DNA of 64,000 bases from an uncultured Woeseia sp. GTDB taxonomy: Bacteria; Pseudomonadota; Gammaproteobacteria; Steroidobacterales; Woeseiaceae. The notes beneath the pieces were generated by a model. The model searched no databases. It saw only the letters and a list, made by a program, of their open reading frames with translations, and was not told the origin of the DNA. Shown here piece after piece: positions 34,177 through 40,884 of this stretch (its first letter is position 1; the number at the start of each line of letters is the position of its first letter). Location of the stretch: assembly GCA_937925605.1 (NCBI GenBank), contig CALALV010000001.1, positions 4,273 to 68,272 on the forward strand, in the 5' to 3' direction. Both the position numbers and the translations under genes were made by a program.

Positions 34177-35070
34177 ATGGCTAAAGATCTCGAAGTGGCG
34201 ATACTGTTCGCGGACGTCGTCGGCAGCACCCAGCTCTACGACAAGTTCGGCGACACCAAGGCCAGCGAGACCGTGGCTCACTGCCTGGGCGTCATGAAGG
34301 AATCCACCGGGCAGTGGAACGGCACTGTCATCAAGACCATCGGCGACGAGGTCATGTCGACCTTCCCGACGATCGACGAGGCGATGGGCGCCGCGACCCA
34401 GATGCAGACGCGCATTTCGGGCGGGGACGGGGAGGACGAAATCCCGGTGTCCATTCGCATCGGCTGCCATTTCGGCCCGGTGGTCCGCGAGCACAACGAC
34501 ATCTTCGGCGCGGCCGTGCATACCGCGAACCGCATGACCTCGCAGGCCAAGGCGCGCCAGATCGTCATCTCCGGCAGCTCGGTCGAGCGTATGAGCGAGG
34601 AATGGAAGTCGCAGACCCGCCAGATCGACGTCGCGACGGTGCGCGGCCGGCTCGACGAGGTGGCGCTCTACGAGCTGGTCTGGCAGCCCGAGGAAGCGAC
34701 CAGCATGCTGCCGACGATCGAGTGGGACAACAAGGCCCGCAAGGCGAACAAGCTGACGCTGTCGTTCCGCGAGCAGACCGTCGTCGTCAACGATCGCAAG
34801 AAGAGCATCAACATCGGCCGCGCGGACGACAATGACCTCGTGATCAAGGGCAACCTGATATCACGCATCCATGCCAAGATAGAAATGCGGCGGGGCAAGT
34901 TCATCCTGGTCGACCAGAGTACCAACGGTACCTTCCTGCAGAACGTCAAGGGCGAGGAGACCTTTGTCCGCCGCGACAGCACGGAGCTGTCGGGCGAGGG
35001 CATCATCGGTCTCGGCAGGGTCGCCAAGCCCGGCACGCCGCTGGCGATTCACTTCATCTGCGAGTCCTGA
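34177..35070 (+). CDS. class III adenylate/guanylate cyclase-type protein with C-terminal FHA domain
   Basis: With ATG 34177 (AGGAG just upstream, and downstream of a TATAAT promoter) the protein has 297 residues. GTG 34162 is an alternative. The N-terminal class III cyclase domain shows the metal-binding VAILFADVVGSTQLYDKFGD, then VIKTIGDEVMSTFPT, IRIGCHFGPV and DIFGAAVHTANRMTSQAKA. The last has the Asn and Arg expected for catalysis, so it may be active. The C-terminal FHA domain (about residues 200-297: SINIGRADDNDLVIKG, ISRIHAKIEMRRG, STNGTFLQ) binds phosphothreonine. The cytoplasmic protein may couple Ser/Thr kinase signals to cyclic nucleotide. Confidence 0.88.
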   Translation: MAKDLEVAILFADVVGSTQLYDKFGDTKASETVAHCLGVMKESTGQWNGTVIKTIGDEVMSTFPTIDEAMGAATQMQTRISGGDGEDEIPVSIRIGCHFGPVVREHNDIFGAAVHTANRMTSQAKARQIVISGSSVERMSEEWKSQTRQIDVATVRGRLDEVALYELVWQPEEATSMLPTIEWDNKARKANKLTLSFREQTVVVNDRKKSINIGRADDNDLVIKGNLISRIHAKIEMRRGKFILVDQSTNGTFLQNVKGEETFVRRDSTELSGEGIIGLGRVAKPGTPLAIHFICES

Positions 35071-35089
35071 CGGACCCGCGCCGCGGAGC

Positions 35090-36838
35090 TCAGGCGCTCT
35101 TCAGCGCGTCGACGACGCGGCGGTGTTCCTCGCGCAGCGTCTCCGGCAGGCGGCTGCCGTAACTCTGCAGGTATTCGCCCACAGCATCCATCTCTGCCTG
35201 CCACTGGTCCGGGTCCACGGCCAGCAGGGCCTCCAGGGTCGCCCGATCGATGTCGAGCTCGCGCGTGTCGATGTCGTCGGCGTGCGGCAGCAGGCCGATC
35301 GGCGTCTCGCGCGCGTCGACCCGGTTCTCGCAGCGGTCGATGATCCAGCGCAGCACGCGCAGGTTCTCGCCGAAGCCCGGCCACAGGAAACGACCGCCGG
35401 CGTCCTGGCGGAACCAGTTGACGTGGAAAATGCGCGGCAGGCGCTCCGAGCGCCCCTCGAATGACAGGCAGTGTGCCCAGTAGTCCGCGAAGTGGTAGCG
35501 ACAAAACGGCTTCAGGGCCATCGGGTCGCGGCGCACCACGCCGACGTCGCCGGTCGCCGCCGCGGTCGTTTCCGAGGCCACGCCGGCCCCGACGAGCACG
35601 CCGTGGCGCCAGTTGCGTGCCTCGTAGACCAGCGGCGCGAGTTCCTTGCGACGGCCGCCGAACACCAGCGCCGATATCGGCACCCCGTCCGGCGCTTCCG
35701 CGAGCGTCGAGTAGCTCGGGTTCTGCTTCGCCGACACCGTGAAGCGTGAATTCGGGTGCGCGGCGGCCCCGTTGCCGGGCGTGTAGTCCTCGCCGCGCCA
35801 GTCCACGGCGGGTTCGCCGGTCTTCTTGTCTTCCCACCACGGCTCGTTGTCCGCGGTCGTCGCGACGTTGGTGAAGATCGTGTCCTGCCGGATCATGTCG
35901 TAGGCGTTCTTGTTGGTCTTCGCGTTCGTGCCCGGCACGACGCCGAAGTACCCGGCCTCGGGGTTGATCGCGCGCAGCCGGCCCTCGCCGTCGAGGTGCA
36001 GCCAGGCGATGTCGTCGCCGAGCGTCCAGATTTTCCAGCCGGGTTGCGACGCGGGCGGGATCAGCATTGGGAGGTGGGGCGTGTGGCGGGCGGACGGGGA
36101 TGCGCAGGGCGGGTACTGCGGCTCGGCTTGCGGGTTCTCGACGCCGACGCTCAGCGTGTGCGCTGCCAGCCAGCCTTCCTGCCGGGCCTGCCAGCTGGCG
36201 ATGCGCAGCGCGTGGCACTTCTTGCCGAGCAGCGCGTTGCCACCGTAGCCGGAGCCGATGCTCTTGATCGTCAGCTCCTCGGGAAAGTGCATGATGAAGC
36301 GCCTTTCCGGATCCAGGTCGCCGGTCGAGTGCAGGCCGCGCACGAAGCGGCCCTCGCGCTCGATGCGGGCGAGTGCGGCCTTGCCCATGCGGGTCATGAG
36401 CCGCATGTTGACGACGACGTAGGGGCTGTCGGTGATCTCGACGCCGAGCCGCGCGTAGGGCGAATCGATCGGACCCATGCAGTAGGGGATGACGTACAGC
36501 GTGCGCCCCCGCATCGCGCCGTCGAACAGGGCGTCGATCTTCTCGTGCGCTTCGGCGGGCGCCATCCAGTTGTTGTTCGGGCCCGCATCCTCGGCGTCGC
36601 GGGTGCAGACGAAGGTCAGGTGTTCGACCCGCGCGACGTCGGAGGGGTCGGAGCGGTGCAGGTAGCAGTTCGGGTAGCGGTCCTCGTCGAGCCGGACCAG
36701 CGTTCCGTCCGCAAGCATCTGCCCGATCAGCTGCTCGTTCTCGGCGTCGCTGCCGTCGCACCAGTGGATGGCGTCCGGTTTCGTCAGTTTCGCGACTTCG
36801 TCGACCCAGTCTTTCAGGCTGTTCAGCGTCGTGGTCAT
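35090..36838 (-). CDS. pckG: phosphoenolpyruvate carboxykinase (GTP), P-loop region anomalous
   Basis: The 582-residue protein matches GTP-type PEPCK over its length: YPNCYLHRSDPSDVARVEH, DAGPNNNWMAP, TLYVIPYCMGP, GYGGNALLGKKCHALRIAS, kinase-2 LGDDIAW, GTNAKTNKNAYDMI and ISALVFGGRRKELAPLVYEA. It makes PEP from oxaloacetate in gluconeogenesis. The oddity is residues 243-257. Where the family has the invariant P-loop around FPSACGKTN, this protein reads CASPSARHTPHLP, with length kept and the Gly-Lys-Thr triad lost. Flanking MLIPP and downstream sequence are normal. The gene ends 19 bp from the convergent cyclase gene. As written it should be inactive, but sequencing error is a strong alternative. 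Confidence 0.93.
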   Translation of the reverse strand: MTTTLNSLKDWVDEVAKLTKPDAIHWCDGSDAENEQLIGQMLADGTLVRLDEDRYPNCYLHRSDPSDVARVEHLTFVCTRDAEDAGPNNNWMAPAEAHEKIDALFDGAMRGRTLYVIPYCMGPIDSPYARLGVEITDSPYVVVNMRLMTRMGKAALARIEREGRFVRGLHSTGDLDPERRFIMHFPEELTIKSIGSGYGGNALLGKKCHALRIASWQARQEGWLAAHTLSVGVENPQAEPQYPPCASPSARHTPHLPMLIPPASQPGWKIWTLGDDIAWLHLDGEGRLRAINPEAGYFGVVPGTNAKTNKNAYDMIRQDTIFTNVATTADNEPWWEDKKTGEPAVDWRGEDYTPGNGAAAHPNSRFTVSAKQNPSYSTLAEAPDGVPISALVFGGRRKELAPLVYEARNWRHGVLVGAGVASETTAAATGDVGVVRRDPMALKPFCRYHFADYWAHCLSFEGRSERLPRIFHVNWFRQDAGGRFLWPGFGENLRVLRWIIDRCENRVDARETPIGLLPHADDIDTRELDIDRATLEALLAVDPDQWQAEMDAVGEYLQSYGSRLPETLREEHRRVVDALKSA

Positions 36839-36976
36839 ACCGCGTTCCGCTCCCTGCTCGTGGTTTTTTCCGGTCGTTGTCCCGGCGGGCCTGCAGGCCG
36901 CGCAGGGGCGGCATTATTGCAGAGTCCGCCCGGGGTGTCTCGGTGCGTTTTCCCGGAGCGGGCGAGCGCGCGGGGC

Positions 36977-37013
36977 AAAAAAAAACCGCCAGCGCCGGGG
37001 GGGACGCTGGCGG
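36977..37013 (-). terminator. Rho-independent terminator downstream of the phasin gene
   Basis: A perfect 9-bp stem (CCGCCAGCG 36986-36994, CGCTGGCGG 37005-37013) is followed on the minus strand by nine Ts (A-tract 36977-36985). It lies 53 bp after the phasin stop and insulates it from pckG on the same strand. Confidence 0.9.
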
Positions 37014-37020
37014 TTTCGCC

Positions 37021-37057
37021 TTGATCACTCGGTCCTTGAGGACCCCGGGGTGATCAA
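37021..37057. repeat. nested inverted repeat between phasin stop and terminator
   Basis: Outer 8-bp arms TTGATCAC (37021-37028) and GTGATCAA (37050-37057) enclose a small hairpin GGTCC-TTGA-GGACC (37031-37044). The structure is immediately upstream of the terminator hairpin in the phasin mRNA. It could protect the 3' end or be a protein-binding site. Confidence 0.6.
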
Positions 37058-37066
37058 TACCTGTCT

Positions 37067-37651
37067 TCAGGCGCTGGCGGCTGCCTTGGCCTTCTTGGCG
37101 ACTTTCTTGGCTTTCTTGCGTGCGGTCTTCTTGGCCGACTTCGCCGTCGAGGCGGCCTTGGATGCCGCCTTCGACGCCTTGCGGCGCGGTGCCGGGCGCT
37201 TGCCGGTCAGCTCGCCGTAGGCGCCGCGAATGACCTCGCGTGCCTCGCTGCCGCCGTTCGCCAGGATCTTGAAGGACTCGCGCGCATCGCTGCCGAGGCG
37301 CGAGAACTGCTCCGGCGTCAGCCGGATCTGGCGGCGGACGAGGTCGCGCAGGCAACTGGCGTCGGCCGCCGCGTTGATGCGCTCGGCGAGCAGGTCGAGC
37401 TGGTTCGCGGCCATTGCCGTCTGCTGCTTCAGTACGCGTTCGGTGGTGCGGTGCGAGACGGCCGACAGCTTCAGGCCGACACCGGTCAGCGTGTTCAGCG
37501 GCTGCTTGCCGCCGCGGACGGTCTCGGCGGCACGGCGGCCGCCGTCACGGGCGCTGCTGACCAGGCCCTTCAGGCCGGCGCGGGCACCGGCGGCGATTTC
37601 GCCGGCGCCGTCCTCGATCAGTTCTGCGGAATTCTCGAGCTGTTTGTTCAT
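37067..37651 (-). CDS. phasin-family protein with histone-like basic tail
   Basis: I chose ATG 37651 because a strong promoter (37694-37722) overlaps the longer frame. The protein has 194 residues. Residues about 1-140 are an amphipathic helical phasin domain (ARAGLKGLVSSARDGGRRAA, then LLAERINAAADASCLRDLVR). The last 45 residues are a repetitive Lys/Ala/Ser tail, as in PhaF/PhaI-type phasins. Such tails bind DNA and tether polyhydroxyalkanoate granules to the nucleoid. No PHA synthase lies in the window. A terminator follows, so the gene is monocistronic. A second protein with a comparable basic tail (the STAS protein) is encoded at 15923. Confidence 0.8.
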   Translation of the reverse strand: MNKQLENSAELIEDGAGEIAAGARAGLKGLVSSARDGGRRAAETVRGGKQPLNTLTGVGLKLSAVSHRTTERVLKQQTAMAANQLDLLAERINAAADASCLRDLVRRQIRLTPEQFSRLGSDARESFKILANGGSEAREVIRGAYGELTGKRPAPRRKASKAASKAASTAKSAKKTARKKAKKVAKKAKAAASA

Positions 37652-37665
37652 GGATCGGGCTCCGT

Positions 37666-37697
37666 TTGTGCGGTGCAACAAATGTTGCGACGCACAA
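37666..37697. promoter_or_regulatory. 32-bp dyad over the phasin promoter, probable operator
   Basis: Outer arms TTGTGCG (37666-37672) and CGCACAA (37691-37697), and inner arms GCAACA (37675-37680) and TGTTGC (37683-37688), give 26 symmetric bases of 32. The dyad covers the -10 box, the expected start point and the first transcribed bases. A repressor bound here would block the promoter. A PHA-responsive regulator such as PhaR is the natural guess. Confidence 0.65.
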
Positions 37698-37722
37698 TAG
37701 GGCCTCGCGGGGCGGATGTCAA
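37694..37722 (-). promoter_or_regulatory. sigma-70 promoter of the phasin gene
   Basis: On the minus strand TTGACA (37717-37722) and TATTGT (37694-37699) are separated by exactly 17 bases. The -35 is perfect and the -10 matches 4 of 6. The start point would be near 37687, with a leader of about 36 bases. Confidence 0.8.
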
Positions 37723-37823
37723 GGATTTTTTGACGCAATGCAGCAAAAACGCCGCGCGCCGGTGCCGATCGGGAAAAATAATTTAAAACAAGGGTTTGCG
37801 CGCCGGCTGGCCGGGCGCGGCGT

Positions 37824-38036
37824 TCAGGCCGCGGCCGTCTTCGGGGCGTCCTTGCGCCAGATGCTGAGCTCGGTCGGGGCCTGGACGCCCATTTTCACGC
37901 GGTTGCCGGTCGCCCCGAACACGGTGATCTCGATCGGTCCCTGCGCGAACAGCTCGGCCAGCGTCAGCTGCGGATCCACCCCGTCGGCCGGGCGGATCAG
38001 TATCGATTCGGCGTCCTTGCGGCTGATGATCAGCAT
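37824..38036 (-). CDS. csrA: divergent CsrA/RsmA-family RNA-binding protein
   Basis: The 70-residue protein begins MLIISRKDAESILI and ends with GNRVKMGVQAPTELSIWRKD, clear CsrA strands including the RNA-contacting arginine near the end of the last strand. Between strands 1 and 2, where CsrA has only a few residues, there are about 17 extra residues (PADGVDPQLTLAELFAQG), likely a helix. Leu4 is replaced by Ile. CsrA dimers bind GGA motifs in mRNA leaders. The gene is 33 bp downstream of flgN and probably in the flgM transcript. That suggests a flagellar role, as with CsrA/FliW control of flagellin elsewhere. No FliW is visible. A GC-rich imperfect hairpin followed by AT-rich sequence (37775-37823) probably ends the transcript. 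Confidence 0.85.
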   Translation of the reverse strand: MLIISRKDAESILIRPADGVDPQLTLAELFAQGPIEITVFGATGNRVKMGVQAPTELSIWRKDAPKTAAA

Positions 38037-38069
38037 GGTTCTGGCCTCGTCCGTGAGTGCGTGTTTAGG

Positions 38070-38537
38070 TCAGGCTTCCGCGAGCGTTCGCGAAGCCGCG
38101 GGCCGTTCAGTGCCCCCGGGGCCGTAGATCCCGGTCTCGCCGCCGGCCAGGACGGCGAGGGCGCTCGTTACCTGCTGCTGCCGCAGCCGGATCACGGCGC
38201 CGTTGGTCAGGTTGGCGCGCTGGCAGTCGTCCGCCACCTTCAGGTAGCGACGCCACTGGCGCGCCAGCCCGTCGTCGTCGCCGAGCAGCGCCTGCATGCC
38301 GTCGGTGTCGTCGCCGAGGCCGCGCTCCGCGAGCAGGGCCATGCGCCGGGCTTCGACAGCCTCGAGCGCCTCGAGCTGCGCGCGTTTCGCCGCCGCGGCC
38401 GCCCGCAGCGCGTCGAGGTCCTCGGCCTCCAGCGCGTCGAGCTCGGCGCGCAGGTCCCCGGCAAGGGCCAGGGCCGAGCGATAGCCGTCGTCCAGCAGCG
38501 CGCGCACGACGTCGTCACCTGCAAGCGGTGCCGTCAT
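38070..38537 (-). CDS. flgN: flagellar export chaperone FlgN
   Basis: The 155-residue helical protein has the FlgN C-terminal signature LTNGAVIRLRQQQVTSALAVL followed by YGPGG. Its central helix is rich in Ala, Glu and Leu. FlgN binds the hook-filament junction proteins FlgK and FlgL and delivers them to the export gate. It starts 2 bp after flgM, the usual pairing. Confidence 0.88.
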   Translation of the reverse strand: MTAPLAGDDVVRALLDDGYRSALALAGDLRAELDALEAEDLDALRAAAAAKRAQLEALEAVEARRMALLAERGLGDDTDGMQALLGDDDGLARQWRRYLKVADDCQRANLTNGAVIRLRQQQVTSALAVLAGGETGIYGPGGTERPAASRTLAEA

Positions 38538-38539
38538 GA

Positions 38540-38869
38540 TCAGCGGTCGAACTCGCGGTCGAAGCGCAGCAGCGCGTCCGCGATCTTCTCGGCGTCGATG
38601 CGGTAGTCGCCGCTGGCGATCGCGGTCTTCACCGCGTCGACCCGCGCAGGGTCGATGTCCGGCAGCGACGCCAGGTTTTTCTCGAGCCTTTCCAGCAGCT
38701 GCGCGCCTGAGGTCAGCTCCACGGTCTCGCTCTTCGCCGCGGTGCCGCCGGACGGCTGGCTGTCGACGCGGTGTGCACCGCTCGTCGACAGCGCCTCCTT
38801 CGCGCTCCCAATCTTGTCACCTATCTTCGTCAGCATGGCGTTATCCACCGGTTTGATCGTGTTAGACAT
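38540..38869 (-). CDS. flgM: anti-sigma-28 factor FlgM
   Basis: The start at ATG 38869 gives MSNTIKPV..., 109 residues. The N-terminal half is polar and probably unfolded. The C-terminal half carries the FliA-binding helices: LEKNLASLPDIDPARVDAVK, then ASGDYRIDAEKIADALLRFD. FlgM holds FliA inactive until the hook is finished and FlgM is exported. Its own promoter is a sigma-28 site, giving autogenous control. Confidence 0.92.
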   Translation of the reverse strand: MSNTIKPVDNAMLTKIGDKIGSAKEALSTSGAHRVDSQPSGGTAAKSETVELTSGAQLLERLEKNLASLPDIDPARVDAVKTAIASGDYRIDAEKIADALLRFDREFDR

Positions 38870-38906
38870 AATCCCAACCCTCGGCATTCATTGCTCGTCA
38901 TGCAGG

Positions 38907-38933
38907 CTATCGGCAGGCCCGGCCGGGACTTTA
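38907..38933 (-). promoter_or_regulatory. sigma-28 (FliA) promoter of flgM
   Basis: On the minus strand TAAA, 15 bases, then GCCGATAG. Eleven of 12 fixed positions match. The start point would be near 38900, about 30 bases before flgM. A small palindrome CGCGAAA-AAA-TTTCGCG (38942-38958) lies between this promoter and the end of flgA and may weaken readthrough. Confidence 0.85.
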
Positions 38934-38973
38934 ACGAAATCCGCGAAAAAATTTCGCGCACGCCCCGGGACCC

Positions 38974-39741
38974 TCACGGCACCAGCACCTCGACCAGCTC
39001 GGCGGAACGCACGATGCCCTCGACGATGCGGCCCGAGCTCGAATTCTCGACCCGGATCCGCTGGTTCAGCGCGCCGTCCATCAGGGCCTTGCCCGCGACC
39101 CGGATCCGCACCGCGTCGTTCGCGGCGGCCAGCGTGACGGCCTGGCCGCGGCGGATCAGCGTCCTCGCGACCAGCGCCCCCGGCGTCACGACGGCGCCGG
39201 CCCTGAGCGAGTGCTTCAGGCGCAGGCCGACGACGGCCGCCGCTTCGGTCGCGTAGCCGGCCGGTAGCCGCGACAGGTCGCGGCGTTCGACGGCCAGGTC
39301 GGACTCGCCGAGCACGTGGCCACGCGGCAGCGGGTGCTTCAGGACCAGCACCTCGCCGCTCACCGCCAGCGTGACCGGTACGTAAACCTTCCACGGGCGG
39401 CTGCCGCTGCAGCGGACGCCGACGACGGTCCGCTTCTGCACCCGCGCGCCGGCGCGCAGGAATGGCTCGAGAGGCCGGTCGCAGCGCGGCAGGTTGAGCC
39501 GCCGGTCGAGCGGCGCCGCCTCGGCTGCGTGCCCGGCCGCGTCGCCGGCCACGAAGGCCTCCGCCGCGCGCTCGACGTCGGCGAGCGGCTGGCGTTCGGC
39601 CGCGATGGCAGCCGCACTTATTAATAGGCAGGCGACGACGCCGAGCCGGGCCGGCGCGTCGGTTCGGCGACGCCCTGCGGCGCCCGCCGTCAATAAGCCG
39701 ACGATTCCTGGTCTCGGGCGTTGCTTGTCCGGTCTGCTCAT
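38974..39741 (-). CDS. flgA: flagellar P-ring assembly chaperone FlgA
   Basis: With ATG 39741 the protein has 255 residues. An N-terminal extension of about 35 residues precedes the signal peptide core (LGVVACLLISAAAIAAERQP). The mature part shows the SAF-type domain: VLVLKHPLPRGHVLGESDL, VVGLRLKHSLRAGAVVTPGA, and RIRVENSSSGRIVEGIV. It escorts FlgI in the periplasm. It is transcribed divergently from flgB and has its own sigma-28 promoter about 190 bp upstream. A second ATG or GTG closer to the signal peptide is possible. Confidence 0.92.
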   Translation of the reverse strand: MSRPDKQRPRPGIVGLLTAGAAGRRRTDAPARLGVVACLLISAAAIAAERQPLADVERAAEAFVAGDAAGHAAEAAPLDRRLNLPRCDRPLEPFLRAGARVQKRTVVGVRCSGSRPWKVYVPVTLAVSGEVLVLKHPLPRGHVLGESDLAVERRDLSRLPAGYATEAAAVVGLRLKHSLRAGAVVTPGALVARTLIRRGQAVTLAAANDAVRIRVAGKALMDGALNQRIRVENSSSGRIVEGIVRSAELVEVLVP

Positions 39742-39877
39742 GTCTGCGGTCCGCCGTGCGGCGCGGGCAGCCCCCGTGGCGGCGGGCCTTGCGCGGTGAA
39801 AGTCAGCACGTACAGGTGCAATTCGCGTGCCACCAGGCGGCGGGCGCGCGGCCTGCCGCGCGGGCGGCCGGCGCTCT

Positions 39878-39913
39878 GCAAGGCCTTGCCGGCCGGGCGG
39901 CAAGCGCTTGCCG
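39878..39913. repeat. paired perfect palindromes in the flgA leader
   Basis: GCAAGGCCTTGC (39878-39889) and the 16-bp CGGCAAGCGCTTGCCG (39898-39913) are each perfect palindromes, 8 bp apart. They share the half-site GCAAG/CTTGC, so they can also pair with each other. They fall just after the predicted flgA start point. The region 39742-40069 (328 bp) holds this, two promoters and no gene I can support. Confidence 0.6.
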
Positions 39914-39930
39914 GGCGGGCCGGTCGGGGC

Positions 39931-39957
39931 GTATCGGCCGCCGGCCGCGAAACTTTA
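39931..39957 (-). promoter_or_regulatory. sigma-28 (FliA) promoter of flgA
   Basis: On the minus strand TAAA, 15 bases, then GCCGATAC, 11 of 12 fixed positions. Transcription would start near 39924, giving a leader of about 183 bases before the chosen flgA start. Confidence 0.8.
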
Positions 39958-39990
39958 GCGCGGCGCCGCCGCCGCTGGCCTGGACGTGGT

Positions 39991-40007
39991 TTGGCATGGC
40001 AGTTGCA
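39991..40007 (+). promoter_or_regulatory. sigma-54 promoter of the flgB operon
   Basis: TTGGCATGGCAGTTGCA has the -24 GG (39993-39994) and -12 GC (40005-40006) exactly 12 bp apart, as required for sigma-54. The start point would be near 40018, about 52 bases before flgB. FleQ or FleR should be the activator. Confidence 0.85.
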
Positions 40008-40069
40008 TAGTCCCTGTCGCGAGCATCCGGCGCTATCCCCGGTGCAAACGACAGGCAGGACCGACGGAC

Positions 40070-40459
40070 ATGAAGATTCCCGGATTCGCCCTCCACGAGC
40101 AGGCCTTGAAGCTGCGCGCGCTGCGCAACGAGGTCCTGTCGTCGAATATCGCGAACGCCGACACGCCGAACTACAAGGCCCGCGACATCGACTTCGCCGC
40201 CGCGCTGCGGCAGGCGAGTGCGTCGCAGCCGGCCCTGAAGGCGACGGCGCCGGGGCATCTGCAGCCCGCGGGCACGCACGCGACCGGCGCTGACGTCCGC
40301 TACCGCGTGCCGACGCAGCCGTCGCTCGACGGCAACACGGTGCAGTCCGACGTCGAGCAGGCCGCGTTCGCCGAGAACGCCGTGCAGTACCGGGCGAGCC
40401 TGCAGTTCCTGGGCGGGACGATTTCGCGCCTGCGCTACGCCATCAAGGGAGGCGAGTAA
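40070..40459 (+). CDS. flgB: flagellar proximal rod protein FlgB
   Basis: The 129-residue protein begins IPGFALHEQALKLRALRNEV and contains LSSNIANADTPNYKARDIDF, the rod-protein motif. Its C-terminal helix is AENAVQYRASLQFLGGTIS. It forms part of the rod crossing the periplasm. It is the first gene of the long flg operon and its TAATG overlap couples it to flgC. Confidence 0.96.
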   Translation: MKIPGFALHEQALKLRALRNEVLSSNIANADTPNYKARDIDFAAALRQASASQPALKATAPGHLQPAGTHATGADVRYRVPTQPSLDGNTVQSDVEQAAFAENAVQYRASLQFLGGTISRLRYAIKGGE

Positions 40460-40872
40460 TGTCATTGTTCAAGGTTTTCGACGTCGCCGGCAGCGCCATG
40501 AACGCGCAGTCCGTGCGCCTCAACGTCACGGCGAGCAATCTCGCCAATGCCGGCAGCGTCCACGGCGATGCCGACAAGGTCTACCGCGCGAAACAGCCGG
40601 TGTTCCGCAGCTTCGACGACGCGCTGGCCTCGCAGTCCGGCGTGTCCGGGGTGCGCCTCGCGGGGATCAGCGAGAGCCAGGCACCGCTCGAGGTCCAGTA
40701 CCGCCCGGACCACCCGGATGCCGACGAGAACGGCAACGTCTACGTCAGCAACGTTTCGACGGTCGAGGAGATGGTCAACATGATGTCGGCCTCGCGCTCC
40801 TACCAGAACTCCGTCGACATGATCAACACGACCCGCGACCTGCTGCTGCAGACGCTGACGCTCGGCCGCTGA
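40459..40872 (+). CDS. flgC: flagellar proximal rod protein FlgC
   Basis: 137 residues, with the N-terminal MNAQSVRLNVTASNLANAGS and the C-terminal NVSTVEEMVNMMSASRSYQN helix of rod and hook proteins. It follows flgB with a 1-base overlap and is assembled with FlgB, FlgF and FlgG. Confidence 0.97.
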   Translation: MSLFKVFDVAGSAMNAQSVRLNVTASNLANAGSVHGDADKVYRAKQPVFRSFDDALASQSGVSGVRLAGISESQAPLEVQYRPDHPDADENGNVYVSNVSTVEEMVNMMSASRSYQNSVDMINTTRDLLLQTLTLGR

Positions 40873-40884
40873 GGATAACGACTG

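Noticed and set aside
37652..37738. Longer start for the phasin gene
   Set aside because: It overlaps the sigma-70 promoter and would start upstream of the transcription start.
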